Positions 1-8,378 of a stretch of DNA of 48,001 nucleotides are shown one piece after another. A model generated the notes under the pieces. That model saw only the letters and a program-made list of their open reading frames with translations. It did no database searches and was not told where the DNA came from. This DNA comes from an uncultured Collinsella sp. (GTDB lineage Bacteria > Actinomycetota > Coriobacteriia > Coriobacteriales > Coriobacteriaceae). Both the position numbers and the translations under genes were made by a program. How positions within the stretch are numbered: position 1 is the first letter of the stretch; each line of letters opens with the position of its first letter. Location of the stretch: assembly GCA_900752015.1 (NCBI GenBank), contig CAADTZ010000056.1:1-48001 (forward strand), written 5' to 3'.

Positions 1-105
1 AGGGCGGGTGCTTGCTCAAAATGAGTTCCGCACGCAAAGAAGGCCACTTAATGTGGCCTTCGTCTTGCGCAGGACTGTTTGAAATTTTGAGGAAGCACCC
101 GCCCT
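1..105. repeat. Nested long inverted repeat at window edge
   Basis: Bases 1-13 (AGGGCGGGTGCTT) are the exact reverse complement of 93-105. The pairing resumes after a 2-nt mismatch (TCAAAAT at 16-22 with ATTTTGA at 84-90). A second hairpin (40-47 with 53-60) sits inside. The whole 105 bp therefore folds as one long imperfect hairpin downstream of gatB. The element may continue to the left of the window. It could be a terminator complex or a palindromic repeat; I cannot tell which. Confidence 0.6.
36..60 (-). terminator. Terminator downstream of gatB
   Basis: AAGGCCAC at 40-47 pairs with GTGGCCTT at 53-60 around a 5-nt loop. Read on the minus strand the stem is followed by TTCTTTG, a weak U-tract. 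It lies about 70 bp beyond the gatB stop and is a plausible end for the gat operon transcript. Confidence 0.6.
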
Positions 106-127
106 GCCGGGGCTCCCGGGTTCCCGT

Positions 128-1804
128 TTACGAGAGCGACGTTCTCAGCAACTCGTTGAAGAGCTTCGGGTTGCCCTTGCCGCGGCTCGCCTTCATGCAC
201 TGGCCCACCAAAAAGCCGATAACCTTCTGGTTGCCGTCACGATACTGCTGCGCCTGCTCGGCACAGTTTGACAGCACCTCGTCCACGATCGGCTGCAACG
301 CGCCGGCATCGCTCACCTGACGCATGCCGCGCTCGTCGACGATCTTGTTGGGGTCGTCGCCGGTCTGGGCCATGGCCTCAAAGACCTCGTGCGCCTGGTT
401 TGAGCTAATGGCATCGGTCGCCAGCAGCTTGGCGAGTGCCGCCACCTGAGCCGGCGCGATGCCGGACTCGGCGAGCGACACGCCCGCACCCTTAAGGTAG
501 GCGATCATCTCGTTCACCAGCAGGTTTGCGACCGTCTGAGCCTCCTTGCCAGCCATGCCGGCAGCGGCGGCCTCAAAGAACTCGGCAAACTCGGGGTCGC
601 CGGCAATCTGCTCGGCATCGGCCGCCTTAATTCCAAAGTCGGCCTCAAAACGGGCGCGCTTGGCATCGGGCAGCTCGGGAATCTCGCCACGGCAGCGGTC
701 GATGAATTCGTCGTCCAGGTCGAACGGCGCCAGGTCGGGATCGGGGAACAGGCGGTAGTCGTCGGCCGTCTCCTTGACGCGCATGACCACGGTGCGCTTG
801 CGGCTGGGCTCCCAGTGGCGGGTCTCCTGGTAGATGATGCCGCCCTCCTCGAGCACCTCGGCCTGACGGCAGATCTCGTAGGCAAGGCCGTCGTGCAGGC
901 TCTTAAACGAGTTGAGGTTCTTGAGCTCGGTCTTGGTGCCCAGCTTGGTCTCGCCGCGGCGGCGCAGCGACACGTTGCCGTCGCAGCGCATGGAGCCCTT
1001 CTCCATGGAGCAGTCGGAAATGCCCAGCGTCACAAAGATGCGACGGAGCTTCTCCATAAACAGGCGAGCCTCCTCGGGCGTGCGCAGGTCGGGCTCGGTA
1101 ACGAGCTCGATGAGCGGCGTGCCGCAACGGTTGTAGTCGACGAGCGACTCGGCCGCGGCGGTAATGCGGCCCTCGGCGCCGCCCACGTGCACCATCTTGG
1201 CGGCATCCTCCTCCATGTGGATGCGCAGGATGCGAATGGGCACCGTATAGGAACCGTCCTCGCGACGCTCGGGCATCTGCAGGTTGGACGCATCGTAGCT
1301 GGCCAGGTGGCCGGCACGCTGATTGCCTTCGCGCATGGTCGACGTCATGGACGTGGACAGGCCCTCGGCGTTGGCCGAAGCGCTCGCCAGGCTCTGGGCC
1401 TCGGCCTCGCCAAACGCGCAGTCGGGGCGCTCGGCGGCACCGCGACCGGTCACGTCCAGATCCAGGTGACCGTACATGGCAAAGGCGACCGGGCCCTGCG
1501 TGGTCTGAAAGTTCTTGGCCATATCGGGATAGAAGTAGTGCTTGCGGTAGAACATCGAGTGGCGCTGAATCTCGCAGTTGGTGGCGAGACCGGCCTTGAC
1601 GATGCTCTCGATGGCGCGCTTGTTGGGCACCGGCAGGGCGCCGGGCAGGCCCAGGCACACCGGGCACACGTTGGCGTTGGGCTCGTCATCGTGGCTGAGC
1701 TTGCAGTTGCAGAACATCTTGGTATCGAGTGCGGTGAGCTCGGTATGGATCTCCAGGCCGATCACGGCCTCCCAATCCTGCAGGACCTCGGAAAGCTCCT
1801 TCAT
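128..1804 (-). CDS. gatB: Asp-tRNA(Asn)/Glu-tRNA(Gln) amidotransferase subunit B
   Basis: GatB activates and transamidates mischarged Glu-tRNA(Gln) or Asp-tRNA(Asn) in the cytoplasm, using ammonia passed from GatA. The 558-residue protein begins with the family signature GLEIHTEL (about residues 16-23). It has the zinc-type cysteines CNC and CPVC around residues 32-50, a central kinase-like domain, and a C-terminal YqeY-like tail for tRNA binding (about 410-558). Its length is somewhat above the usual ~480 residues. The start overlaps the gatA stop by one base (TAATG), so translation is probably coupled. It is the last gene of gatC-gatA-gatB. Identification is firm. Confidence 0.97.
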   Translation of the reverse strand: MKELSEVLQDWEAVIGLEIHTELTALDTKMFCNCKLSHDDEPNANVCPVCLGLPGALPVPNKRAIESIVKAGLATNCEIQRHSMFYRKHYFYPDMAKNFQTTQGPVAFAMYGHLDLDVTGRGAAERPDCAFGEAEAQSLASASANAEGLSTSMTSTMREGNQRAGHLASYDASNLQMPERREDGSYTVPIRILRIHMEEDAAKMVHVGGAEGRITAAAESLVDYNRCGTPLIELVTEPDLRTPEEARLFMEKLRRIFVTLGISDCSMEKGSMRCDGNVSLRRRGETKLGTKTELKNLNSFKSLHDGLAYEICRQAEVLEEGGIIYQETRHWEPSRKRTVVMRVKETADDYRLFPDPDLAPFDLDDEFIDRCRGEIPELPDAKRARFEADFGIKAADAEQIAGDPEFAEFFEAAAAGMAGKEAQTVANLLVNEMIAYLKGAGVSLAESGIAPAQVAALAKLLATDAISSNQAHEVFEAMAQTGDDPNKIVDERGMRQVSDAGALQPIVDEVLSNCAEQAQQYRDGNQKVIGFLVGQCMKASRGKGNPKLFNELLRTSLS

Positions 1805-3318
1805 TACAGCTCGCCTCCCTTCCCGGCAAAATCGGGCGCGACGGAAAGCGCGGGCGCACCCGTAGCGGCATCGGCAAAGCCGCGCTCCAGGGCGCGGGCA
1901 AACGTGAGCAGCTGACGGTCCTTAAAGGCCGGACCCACCAGCTGGGCAGAAACGGGCAGCTGAGTATCCTCGCCCAGGCCCAGCGGCACCGAGATACCTC
2001 CGTTGCCGCAGATGTTGAGCGAGATGGTGTACAGGTCCGAAAGGTACATCTGCGTGGGGTCGCTGATCTCGCCAAACTTAAAGGCCGTGCGCGGCGAGGC
2101 GGGCATGAGGATGGTGTCCACCTTGGCATACGCGGCGTCGTAGTCCTGCGTGATGAGCGTGCGGGCCTTTTGCGCAGCGTAGTAGTACTTGTCGTACACG
2201 CCCGAGCTCAGCAGGTAAGCGCCGAGCATCTGACGGCGCTTGGCCTCGGCGCCAAAGCCATGGGCACGCGAAAGCGAGCTCTGGTCGGACAGGTTGGCGC
2301 AGCCCTCCTCCTGATAGCCGTAGCGAATGCCGTCAAAACGGGCCAGGTTGGAGAACGCCTCGGCCGGGCCGATGACGTAGTAGGCGGCGATGGCGGCGTC
2401 CAGGTGCGGCAGGTCGACCTCGACCAGCTCGGCGCCCTGGTTCTGCAGCTCCTGGGCGGCGCGCTGAACAGCGGCCTTGACCTCGGGCGTCAGGCCCTCG
2501 GCCTCCATAAACGCGGGGATGATGCCCACGCGCTTACCCTCGATGCTGTCGTTGAGACGCTCGGTAAAATCGACGGCGCAATCCTGGCTGGTGCAGTCGT
2601 ACGGATCGTGGCCCGCGCCGGTAAGCGCATTCATGGCCAGCGCGACGTCCTCGACCGTGCGGCCAAAGGGTCCCACCTGGTCGAGCGACGAGCCAAAGGC
2701 CACCACGCCGTAACGGCTCACGGCGCCATACGTGGGCTTAAATCCCACCACGCCGCACAGCGACGCCGGCTGGCGAATGGAGCCGCCGGTGTCCGAGCCC
2801 AGCGAGAGCGCGACCTCGCCCGCGGCGACGGCGGCAGCGGAGCCGCCCGAGGAGCCACCGGGCACGCGCTCGGTATCCCAGGGGTTGTTGGTGCGGTGGA
2901 ACGCCGAGCTCTCGGTGGAGCTGCCAAAGGCGAACTCGTCCATGTTGGCCTTGCCCATGGGCAGGCAGCCGGCGTCGAGCATGCGCTGGACGCAGGTGGC
3001 GGTGTAGACGCTCTGGTAATCCCCGAGCATGCGGGAGGCGCAGGTGGTGCGCGTGCCCACGAGGTTCATGTTGTCCTTGATGGCCAGCGGCACGCCCGCG
3101 AGCGGGGGCAGCGGCTTGCCTACGGCGCGGTCGGCATCCACGCGCGCGGCGGCCTCGAGCGCAAGCTCGGGCGCCACCTGCAGGAATGCCTGGACCCCGC
3201 CCTCGCGCGCCTCGATGGCGGCAAGGGAGGCCTTGGCCACCTCGGTAGCGGTAAAGTCGCCGGCGGCAACGCCCGCGGCGATCTGGGCGGCGGTAAGGGA
3301 ATCGAAGCTTAGCGCCAT
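1804..3318 (-). CDS. gatA: Asp-tRNA(Asn)/Glu-tRNA(Gln) amidotransferase subunit A
   Basis: GatA is the amidase-signature glutaminase that releases ammonia from glutamine and channels it to GatB. The 504-residue sequence shows the Ser-cisSer-Lys triad: lysine in AIKDN near residue 79, then the Gly/Ser-rich signature GGSSGGSAAAVA and SLGSDTGGSIRQPA around residues 154-185. Full length for the family. It sits between gatC and gatB with one-base stop/start overlaps on both sides, the arrangement expected for a complex made in fixed ratio. Confidence 0.97.
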   Translation of the reverse strand: MALSFDSLTAAQIAAGVAAGDFTATEVAKASLAAIEAREGGVQAFLQVAPELALEAAARVDADRAVGKPLPPLAGVPLAIKDNMNLVGTRTTCASRMLGDYQSVYTATCVQRMLDAGCLPMGKANMDEFAFGSSTESSAFHRTNNPWDTERVPGGSSGGSAAAVAAGEVALSLGSDTGGSIRQPASLCGVVGFKPTYGAVSRYGVVAFGSSLDQVGPFGRTVEDVALAMNALTGAGHDPYDCTSQDCAVDFTERLNDSIEGKRVGIIPAFMEAEGLTPEVKAAVQRAAQELQNQGAELVEVDLPHLDAAIAAYYVIGPAEAFSNLARFDGIRYGYQEEGCANLSDQSSLSRAHGFGAEAKRRQMLGAYLLSSGVYDKYYYAAQKARTLITQDYDAAYAKVDTILMPASPRTAFKFGEISDPTQMYLSDLYTISLNICGNGGISVPLGLGEDTQLPVSAQLVGPAFKDRQLLTFARALERGFADAATGAPALSVAPDFAGKGGEL

Positions 3319-3629
3319 TACTCGCTCTCCCCCTCTCCCAAAATGGACGGCACGCGGAAGTAGCGGTCGCGCGCGCTGCCGGCGTTTTCGAGCGCGACGT
3401 CGAGCGGCAGGTCGCGCTCGGGCTCGCGCAGGTCATCACCCATCACGTTGGACAGGCTTCCGATGGGATGAAACGTGGGCTCCACGTCGGGCAAGTCATA
3501 TTGCAAGACGGGCTCGAGCATCTGGACGGCGTCGTTCAGGTAGGACGTCATCTGGGTGAGCTCGTCATCGGTCAGTGCGATCTTTGCGTACTCGGCGATG
3601 CCGCGCACGTCTTTCTCGCTGAGTGCCAT
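3318..3629 (-). CDS. gatC: Asp-tRNA(Asn)/Glu-tRNA(Gln) amidotransferase subunit C
   Basis: GatC is the small subunit that wraps around GatA and GatB and stabilises the complex. The protein of about 103 residues begins MALSEKDVRGIAEYAKIAL, the typical N-terminal helix, and ends with the conserved region around ENAGSARDRYFRVP. I chose the ATG at 3629 because GGAAGGGAG lies just upstream; an in-frame ATG six codons earlier lacks this spacing. It is the first gene of the gat operon. A TATACT-like -10 box (plus strand AGTATA, 3665-3670) lies about 36 bp before the start. Confidence 0.95.
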   Translation of the reverse strand: MALSEKDVRGIAEYAKIALTDDELTQMTSYLNDAVQMLEPVLQYDLPDVEPTFHPIGSLSNVMGDDLREPERDLPLDVALENAGSARDRYFRVPSILGEGESE

Positions 3630-3757
3630 AGGCGCTCCCTTCCGCATAACAGATAAACTGCTCTAGTATACAAGGCAACGCCGCTTGGAGCAGGCGCTTT
3701 ACCTAAATGCAGCGAAAACGTAACGAGGGCGGCGGTTGGCAGGCAGCGGGCTGGCGG

Positions 3758-3840
3758 TTCTGCAGCGAAACCGCACCGTCCATAGCGAAAACCGTCTCGA
3801 CCACAACGAAAGCCGTCCCGACCGCAATGAAAACCATCAC
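3758..3840. repeat. Degenerate ~21-bp tandem repeat
   Basis: About four diverged units of the form GCGAAAACCGTCTCGACCR follow one another and run into the left arm of the palindrome at 3831. The units differ from each other by several bases. It lies upstream of gatC, in a gap with no gene. Its role is unknown. Confidence 0.45.
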
Positions 3841-3895
3841 AACATTCGACGCTTTTCGCCAAAATCGAGATTTTCATCGAATGTTGTGATGGTTT
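3831..3895 (+). repeat. Palindromic repeat family A, copy 1
   Basis: Arms of 19 bp (3831-3849 and 3877-3895) are perfect inverted repeats; the core is ATCACAACATTCGA and its complement. The 27-nt loop is CGYTTTT..CCAAAATCG-like. Further copies are at 15007-15071 (same orientation), 19117-19179 and 20357-20421 (opposite orientation judged from the loop). All lie between genes. This looks like a REP/MITE-type dispersed element. Confidence 0.85.
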
Positions 3896-3905
3896 GGAAG
3901 TCCCG

Positions 3906-3940
3906 ACCACCACAAAGGTGCCTGTCCCCATTGTGGTGGT
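3906..3940. repeat. Palindromic repeat family B, copy 1
   Basis: ACCACCACAA (3906-3915) pairs with TTGTGGTGGT (3931-3940) around a loop containing GGTGCCTGTCCCC. Related copies are at 13984, 14942, 16532, 16585 and 32507. The arm bases vary with compensation while the CCTGTCCC loop is retained. The GTGCCTGTCCCC core resembles short palindromes that I recall being linked to REP-associated transposases; that link is from memory and not checked. Confidence 0.8.
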
Positions 3941-3953
3941 TCTGAACGATGTC

Positions 3954-4892
3954 CTATGCCGAGGCCTTGGCCTTGCGGCGCTTACGGACCGCGTGGATCA
4001 CGATGTCCAGCAGCAACAGCACAATGGCTACGACCACAATGAGCACGGCAAACTCACGCTTGCCCCAGTGGCGGCCGGCCAGCGACTTTTGCTTGTCGAC
4101 GTCCTTCTTGTTGTACTTGGTGCGCACGCAATGCACCAGCAGGCGATGGTCGTTCACGCCGTAGGGCGTGCAGGTGACGAGCGTCACCTTGTCGGCGCCG
4201 GGCTCGATGGTCAGCGACTCCATCTCCTCGGGCAGCACCACCTCGGAGTCCACCATCTTGTAGGCGAGCGTCTTGTTCATGGTGTGCAGCAGCACCAGGT
4301 CGCCGGGCTCCAGCGAGTGGATGTCGTCGAACATGCTCAGGTTGCGCATGCCCGAGTGCGCGGTGAGCACGCAATGCGTCGAGGTGCCGCCCACCGGCAG
4401 GCTCGTGCCCTCCAGGTGGCCGACGCCCGCCATAAGGGCTTCTTCGCTCGTGCCGTGGTAGATGGGCATGCTCACGTCGATGGAGGGGATCTCGACCCAG
4501 CTCATCATGGGGTCGCGGTCAAAGATGAGCTGCTGGGCATAGGGCTCGATCTGGTCGGCGGGAAGCTCGGTGGCCTCGCCCGCCAGCTGCTCGTTAAAGG
4601 AGCGCGCCTGGAGCAGGATGCGCTCGCGCTCCTCGGCAGACAGCGCATCCACGGTGCTGGACACGGTGCTGATCTGGTTGAACACGCCCGAGGCCTCGAG
4701 CCGGTCCAGAATCCATGGCCAGGTCATAAGGCCCACGCCAATAAGGATGATGACGATGGTGATGAGCCGGTCGGCCCAGCGCGGCAGTCGCTTGCGACGG
4801 CGCTTGGGCTTTGGTTGAGGTTTGGGCTGAGGGCTTGAGCCGCCGTTGTCCGCGGCGTTATTGCTCTTCATATGTTTGGCGCCCTGCACCAT
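3954..4892 (-). CDS. Class C sortase (pilus polymerase)
   Basis: A cysteine transpeptidase that joins pilin subunits covalently at the outer face of the membrane. The 312-residue protein has a basic, Pro/Lys-rich cytoplasmic N-terminus, a membrane segment (about 44-62), a catalytic domain with His in LTAHSGM, Cys in TLVTCTPYG and Arg in NDHRLLV, then a second membrane helix near the C-terminus and a basic tail. Two membrane segments and the TPYG context are typical of class C. The start at 4892 has GAGGAG 9 bases upstream; an alternative Met lies 7 codons later. A possible lid (DRDPMMSW, about 125-132) is visible. The likely substrates are the pilins at 6496-13525. It is separated from them by a regulator gene. 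Confidence 0.92.
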   Translation of the reverse strand: MVQGAKHMKSNNAADNGGSSPQPKPQPKPKRRRKRLPRWADRLITIVIILIGVGLMTWPWILDRLEASGVFNQISTVSSTVDALSAEERERILLQARSFNEQLAGEATELPADQIEPYAQQLIFDRDPMMSWVEIPSIDVSMPIYHGTSEEALMAGVGHLEGTSLPVGGTSTHCVLTAHSGMRNLSMFDDIHSLEPGDLVLLHTMNKTLAYKMVDSEVVLPEEMESLTIEPGADKVTLVTCTPYGVNDHRLLVHCVRTKYNKKDVDKQKSLAGRHWGKREFAVLIVVVAIVLLLLDIVIHAVRKRRKAKASA

Positions 4893-4971
4893 CGCCGGTC
4901 ACTCCTCTACAACTCAAGTTGTCTAAACAAATAATAGCCGATTAGCGAGCTTCCGCGCCGGACAACGCAGC

Positions 4972-4998
4972 TAGGACCGAAACACCGCCTACGGTCCG
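4972..4998. terminator. Hairpin between regulator and sortase genes
   Basis: GGACCG (4974-4979) pairs with CGGTCC (4992-4997) around a 12-nt loop, just after the stop of the regulator gene at 5015. There is no clear U-tract, so it may be a weak terminator or an mRNA stabiliser. A minus-strand TATTAT at about 4928-4937 could be a separate sortase promoter. Confidence 0.35.
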
Positions 4999-5014
4999 AA
5001 TTCTTGGAGACCTT

Positions 5015-5983
5015 CTACAGCGCTTCTTGCCATGGATATTCCTTTCCAAACATGCGATCGACTTCGAGCTGAATTCGCTCATCGTCGATTGCCGCCAAAG
5101 ATAGCGCAAGCGAAATGTTGTCGACACGAGAGGAGTCGGCAAACACGGGTGCATAGCGCCACACTTGGATCATCGCCGTCTCGTTATCCGGCAACTCCCC
5201 GTCTGCGACTTCGAGGTCGCTCAGTTGACGCCATGCACTTCTTAAGACGGCCTTTTGTTCCATACCCGGCGCAGCGAGCATCGAACGCGCAGCGAGCGCC
5301 GTCTCCCCGGCGTCAACAAGACAGTGGATCTGCGGTGTCTTCCTTACAAAAAAGACCTTCGAGACAGGCGAGGAGAGCTCTGCCATGTGCTCGCTGAGCA
5401 GAAGATCAACGGCAACAGGGAACACGACGACATGTCGCTCGCGACGCTCGCGCCTCGCGAGTCCCCTGTCAACAAGCTCGGTTATGGCCTCGCTCGCGCG
5501 GCTTGCCGAAATCCCAAGTGCACGACAAAGGTCGTAGGGGCGATATGGCTCCTGGGCTGCTCCCCAGATTGCGGCAGCTTGCGCGTTGGGTGACATCTTG
5601 GTCGCGTGATTGCGAAACCGGGCACCGCCCCTCTCCGTGCAAGCTGTGCCCATAAATGGAAGAAAAGCCTGTCTACCGGAACAGACAAAGGGAACCCCTT
5701 GTGCGACCAATGCTTTGCGCTGACGTGCATCGGCATCAGGAAACGAAACGACAACAGGAGTCTCCGCGCGCAAGGCTAGCTGACTATAGACTCTCTTGGC
5801 CTCGGGAAGCCCGACGCCAGTAGGCAAACTTGCAAGCAAAAACGAAAAACCGTTTGCGTCAACAGCGCGGACCTCAATCGCCCGCAGATGCAGCGGCAAG
5901 CGTGCGGATCCAGGCCAAGTTTTGGTCTTGGCGGAGAGGCCTAGTGCTTCTTGTAAGTAGATTAGCGCTTCGTTCATTTCCAT
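5015..5983 (-). CDS. Winged-helix (MarR-like) DNA-binding protein
   Basis: A 322-residue protein of unknown target. The N-terminal ~125 residues form an uncharacterised alpha/beta domain (with PVVVSFPDADARQRKALV and GVPFVCSGRQAFLPFMG). This is followed by a winged-helix region (about 133-190) in which RPYDLCRALGISASRASEAI reads as helix-turn-helix and GLARRERRERHVVVFPV as a wing. The C-terminal part is mixed and unassigned. I recall this architecture in coriobacterial proteins annotated as MarR-family regulators, but the family is only tentatively assigned. Its promoter carries inverted GGAAT repeats (5995-6046), suggesting autoregulation. It lies between the pilin genes and the sortase and may control them; an antitoxin-like role is another possibility. 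Confidence 0.65.
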   Translation of the reverse strand: MEMNEALIYLQEALGLSAKTKTWPGSARLPLHLRAIEVRAVDANGFSFLLASLPTGVGLPEAKRVYSQLALRAETPVVVSFPDADARQRKALVAQGVPFVCSGRQAFLPFMGTACTERGGARFRNHATKMSPNAQAAAIWGAAQEPYRPYDLCRALGISASRASEAITELVDRGLARRERRERHVVVFPVAVDLLLSEHMAELSSPVSKVFFVRKTPQIHCLVDAGETALAARSMLAAPGMEQKAVLRSAWRQLSDLEVADGELPDNETAMIQVWRYAPVFADSSRVDNISLALSLAAIDDERIQLEVDRMFGKEYPWQEAL

Positions 5984-5994
5984 CGTTTTCGTTT

Positions 5995-6046
5995 AATTCC
6001 AGTTTATATTGGAATTATACATAATTTTCGGAATAACGAGATTCCG
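5995..6046 (-). promoter_or_regulatory. Promoter with GGAAT dyads for the winged-helix gene
   Basis: On the minus strand a perfect TATAAT (plus strand ATTATA, 6014-6019) overlaps AATTCCA-N8-TGGAATT (5995-6001 and 6010-6016). A second dyad CGGAAT-N6-ATTCCG lies at 6029-6046. The overlap of dyad and -10 box fits an autorepressor operator. Binding by the neighbouring gene product is inferred. Confidence 0.55.
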
Positions 6047-6119
6047 TTCGTGCCTAAGCCCATATTTGAGTTTTCAGAATATCCCGGATCGGCGGGACGA
6101 TTCGGGATACAATGTCAAT

Positions 6120-6218
6120 AGAAAACGACGCACCCCGCGTAAGTGTACGAGAGCGCGGGCGGCCTAGTTTTCAGCTTTTGTTAAATGCCCGGGATCCGAC
6201 CCCCGGGCATTCTTATTT
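6120..6218 (+). ncRNA. Candidate small structured RNA with its own terminator
   Basis: A -10-like TACAAT (6108-6113) is followed, at the expected start distance, by GAAAAC (6121-6126) pairing with GTTTTC (6167-6172). Nested inside, CCCGCG (6134-6139) pairs with CGCGGG (6154-6159). Then comes a strong hairpin, AATGCCCGGG (6184-6193) with CCCGGGCATT (6202-6211), and a short T-rich end. No reading frame here looks real. No good -35 box is visible, so this is a candidate small RNA only. Confidence 0.4.
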
Positions 6219-6355
6219 GCGCTTGTTGCGGCGCAAATGCCTTCTACCGTCCGCACCGCGCGTGCGCCTACGGACCTTAAACCGAACTTCATACGAGTCA
6301 AGAAACGCGATGACGGATGAGTCCGCATCGGACGGTGGAGGCTGCCTGTGTTATC

Positions 6356-6397
6356 CAAAAAGAACGGGGCAAACTCCAGTGCGGAGTCTGCCCCGAA
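6356..6397 (-). terminator. Terminator of the pilin operon
   Basis: CGGGGCAAACTCC (6365-6377) pairs with GGAGTCTGCCCCG (6383-6395), 12 of 13 positions, around loop AGTGC. On the minus strand it is followed by TTCTTTTTGG. It lies 100 bp downstream of the backbone pilin stop, so the main pilin transcript probably ends here, before the regulator and sortase. Confidence 0.8.
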
Positions 6398-6495
6398 AAG
6401 AGAGTGGCAAAGCAAGAACGTGGATGGACGAGAAAAGTGTCCGCAAGTCTCATGGCCATCACATCCCACCTGCCAAAGGGATGGGTGAGCGAGCG

Positions 6496-8295
6496 TTACT
6501 CCTGCTCGGACTCCTCAGCCTGCTTACGGCTGCGGATGAGGTGCGCCACGCCGATGCACAGCACCGCGCCACCAGCGATCCAGGTGAAGGTCACGCCGTT
6601 AAGACCGGTGAGCGGGAGGTTGGAGCCCTTCTTGTTCTGGATGGTGACAGGAATGGTAGCGGCAGTGGCTTTATCCGCTTTAACCATGCCGGAATCTTTG
6701 ACGGTAGCCTCCAGACTCGCAAGTTTTCCATTTGAATCGTAATTGGGAGCAACAATAATGGTAAACGGGGCAATGGTGTTATAGCCTGCCGGAGTAGTGG
6801 TCTCAGTGATTTGATACGTACCAGCATCGAGACCCGGAATCTTAACCTCGCCCGTAGTTTTGTCAGTTTTGAACTCATACGCACTTGCCTCATTAACAAG
6901 GCTGCCGTCCGCAGAAAGCCACTTACCGACCAAATTATTGTCCGCATTCTCAAGAACCTGGACCTTGAAGCCGGCTTCCAACATCTTCTTCGGATCATTC
7001 TGGTCGACCTTGGTGACGTCGAGGGCGAAAGCGTAGTCGGCTACGGTCTTCTCGGTGGAGGTGCCAGTACCCTCTCCCATGGGGTTGTTGGAGTAGACAA
7101 GCTTGACGGTGTTGCGGTTACCATCGACCTCGTAGCTAACATTGCTGGTGAGATGAGCTTTGTAGGTCACAACGACTTTAGAGTCCTTGTCGACAGCGAT
7201 GGTGCCGTTGGCATCCTTGACAGCCTTAAGATCCTCGAAGGAAACCCTGAGGAGCTCGCTATTCTTCTGCGTATCGACTGCCGGCGTCACAGTAGCCTTG
7301 AAGCCCTCCTTAACCTCAGTCGTGGTATTGGTTGTGGGGTCGACGATGTAGACATGGAGGTCCTCGGGGCTGGTGTTGTCCGCCTCCTTCTTATTAACGA
7401 CAAGGCCCTTGCTCAGTGTATCCTGGAACTCGTACGTGTACTTGGTATAGGAAGCAATGTTGTCCGCAACAGTACCGGTCAGCTTGTAGTCGATGTCCTG
7501 GCCAATCTGGGAATCGCCAAAGTTAGCCCAATCATTGGACGCGGGATCAGCGGTCTTGTTCGTGCTGTCTTTGAGAATTTGCTTGTCGACCGTGGGGATG
7601 CTGGTCTTCTCGGTAACGACAACGGGATCGCCGCCAACAATGGCAAAGATCGGGGAGGTGCCAGTGTTCGGCTTGGCCGGATCCGTAAGACCATCAGACA
7701 CGAAGAGATAATAGCCATCGCCGTAAAGGCCATGATTTTCATTAGGGTTCGGGCGCGTCCACGACTCGCCCGCCCTAAGTTGTCCCGCAGCGGTCTCCGC
7801 CTTAACATTTTCCTTCATGCCTGAAACCGCAGCCGCAATTTCATAAAGCACATTGCCGGGGGCAACACGCGTACCTTTGCTGCTGGATGCCGTGCTGGCA
7901 TTACTTTTCACATTTTGAGAAAGCCACTCGGCCACATCCGAAGCAGAGGGATCGTCCTTGAGCTTCTTGGTAGGTTCTTTCTTCACGAGTTCCTGATACT
8001 CGGTAGACCCCGTAATGGCGGTAATCACCTTGGAACCGATATCATCATTTGCCCATTTAATATCAGAAGCAACCTTGCCCCTGTCCTCCACGTCATCAAC
8101 TTTTGCCTTGAAGATCTGATATGCCTTGAACGTATTGGTATCAATTTCGTTGGCGGCCTTTTTAATCGTGATGCTGCCGTCCTGCGTACCCTCAGCAAAC
8201 GCCATGGTCACCGGGGCCATGACTCCGCCGAAGCTCAGCGCCGCCGTGAGGCCGGCGGTTACTGCCAGGCGTGCGATGTTCTTGTTCATGTGCAT
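6496..8295 (-). CDS. LPXTG-anchored backbone (major) pilin
   Basis: A secreted subunit that sortase C polymerises into the pilus shaft. The 599-residue protein has a signal peptide (basic MHMNKNIARL, hydrophobic stretch, cut near AFAEG). The N-terminal pilin domain contains TFKAYQIFKAKV. There are central isopeptide-type domains, and a C-terminal Cna_B-like domain with the E-box TYQITETTTPAGY around residues 505-520. The sorting signal is LPLTG, a hydrophobic helix and a basic/acidic tail. ATG 8295 was chosen because AGAGGAAAG lies just upstream; the frame continues further but without a good ribosome site. It is last in the pilin gene order, as is usual for the most abundant subunit. Its base composition is lower in GC than the housekeeping neighbours. 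Confidence 0.9.
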   Translation of the reverse strand: MHMNKNIARLAVTAGLTAALSFGGVMAPVTMAFAEGTQDGSITIKKAANEIDTNTFKAYQIFKAKVDDVEDRGKVASDIKWANDDIGSKVITAITGSTEYQELVKKEPTKKLKDDPSASDVAEWLSQNVKSNASTASSSKGTRVAPGNVLYEIAAAVSGMKENVKAETAAGQLRAGESWTRPNPNENHGLYGDGYYLFVSDGLTDPAKPNTGTSPIFAIVGGDPVVVTEKTSIPTVDKQILKDSTNKTADPASNDWANFGDSQIGQDIDYKLTGTVADNIASYTKYTYEFQDTLSKGLVVNKKEADNTSPEDLHVYIVDPTTNTTTEVKEGFKATVTPAVDTQKNSELLRVSFEDLKAVKDANGTIAVDKDSKVVVTYKAHLTSNVSYEVDGNRNTVKLVYSNNPMGEGTGTSTEKTVADYAFALDVTKVDQNDPKKMLEAGFKVQVLENADNNLVGKWLSADGSLVNEASAYEFKTDKTTGEVKIPGLDAGTYQITETTTPAGYNTIAPFTIIVAPNYDSNGKLASLEATVKDSGMVKADKATAATIPVTIQNKKGSNLPLTGLNGVTFTWIAGGAVLCIGVAHLIRSRKQAEESEQE

Positions 8296-8378
8296 CTTCT
8301 TTCCTCTGCTTTCTACTTCGTAACTCATTCGATCGGTCATCATTTGTCTGTGTCTTAGCATCTGCTTCGCTATGTCTC

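Noticed and set aside
815..1915. Long plus-strand reading frame opposite gatB
   Set aside because: It mirrors the codon pattern of gatB, is Gly/Ala/Val/His-rich with no family features, and has no ribosome site. Similar mirror frames occur opposite gatA, the pilin genes, the ABC genes and ligA.
6305..6340. Hammerhead-like word GGATGAGTCCG followed by CGGAC
   Set aside because: The required CTGATGA and GAAA core bases are not present, and the flanking stems do not form.
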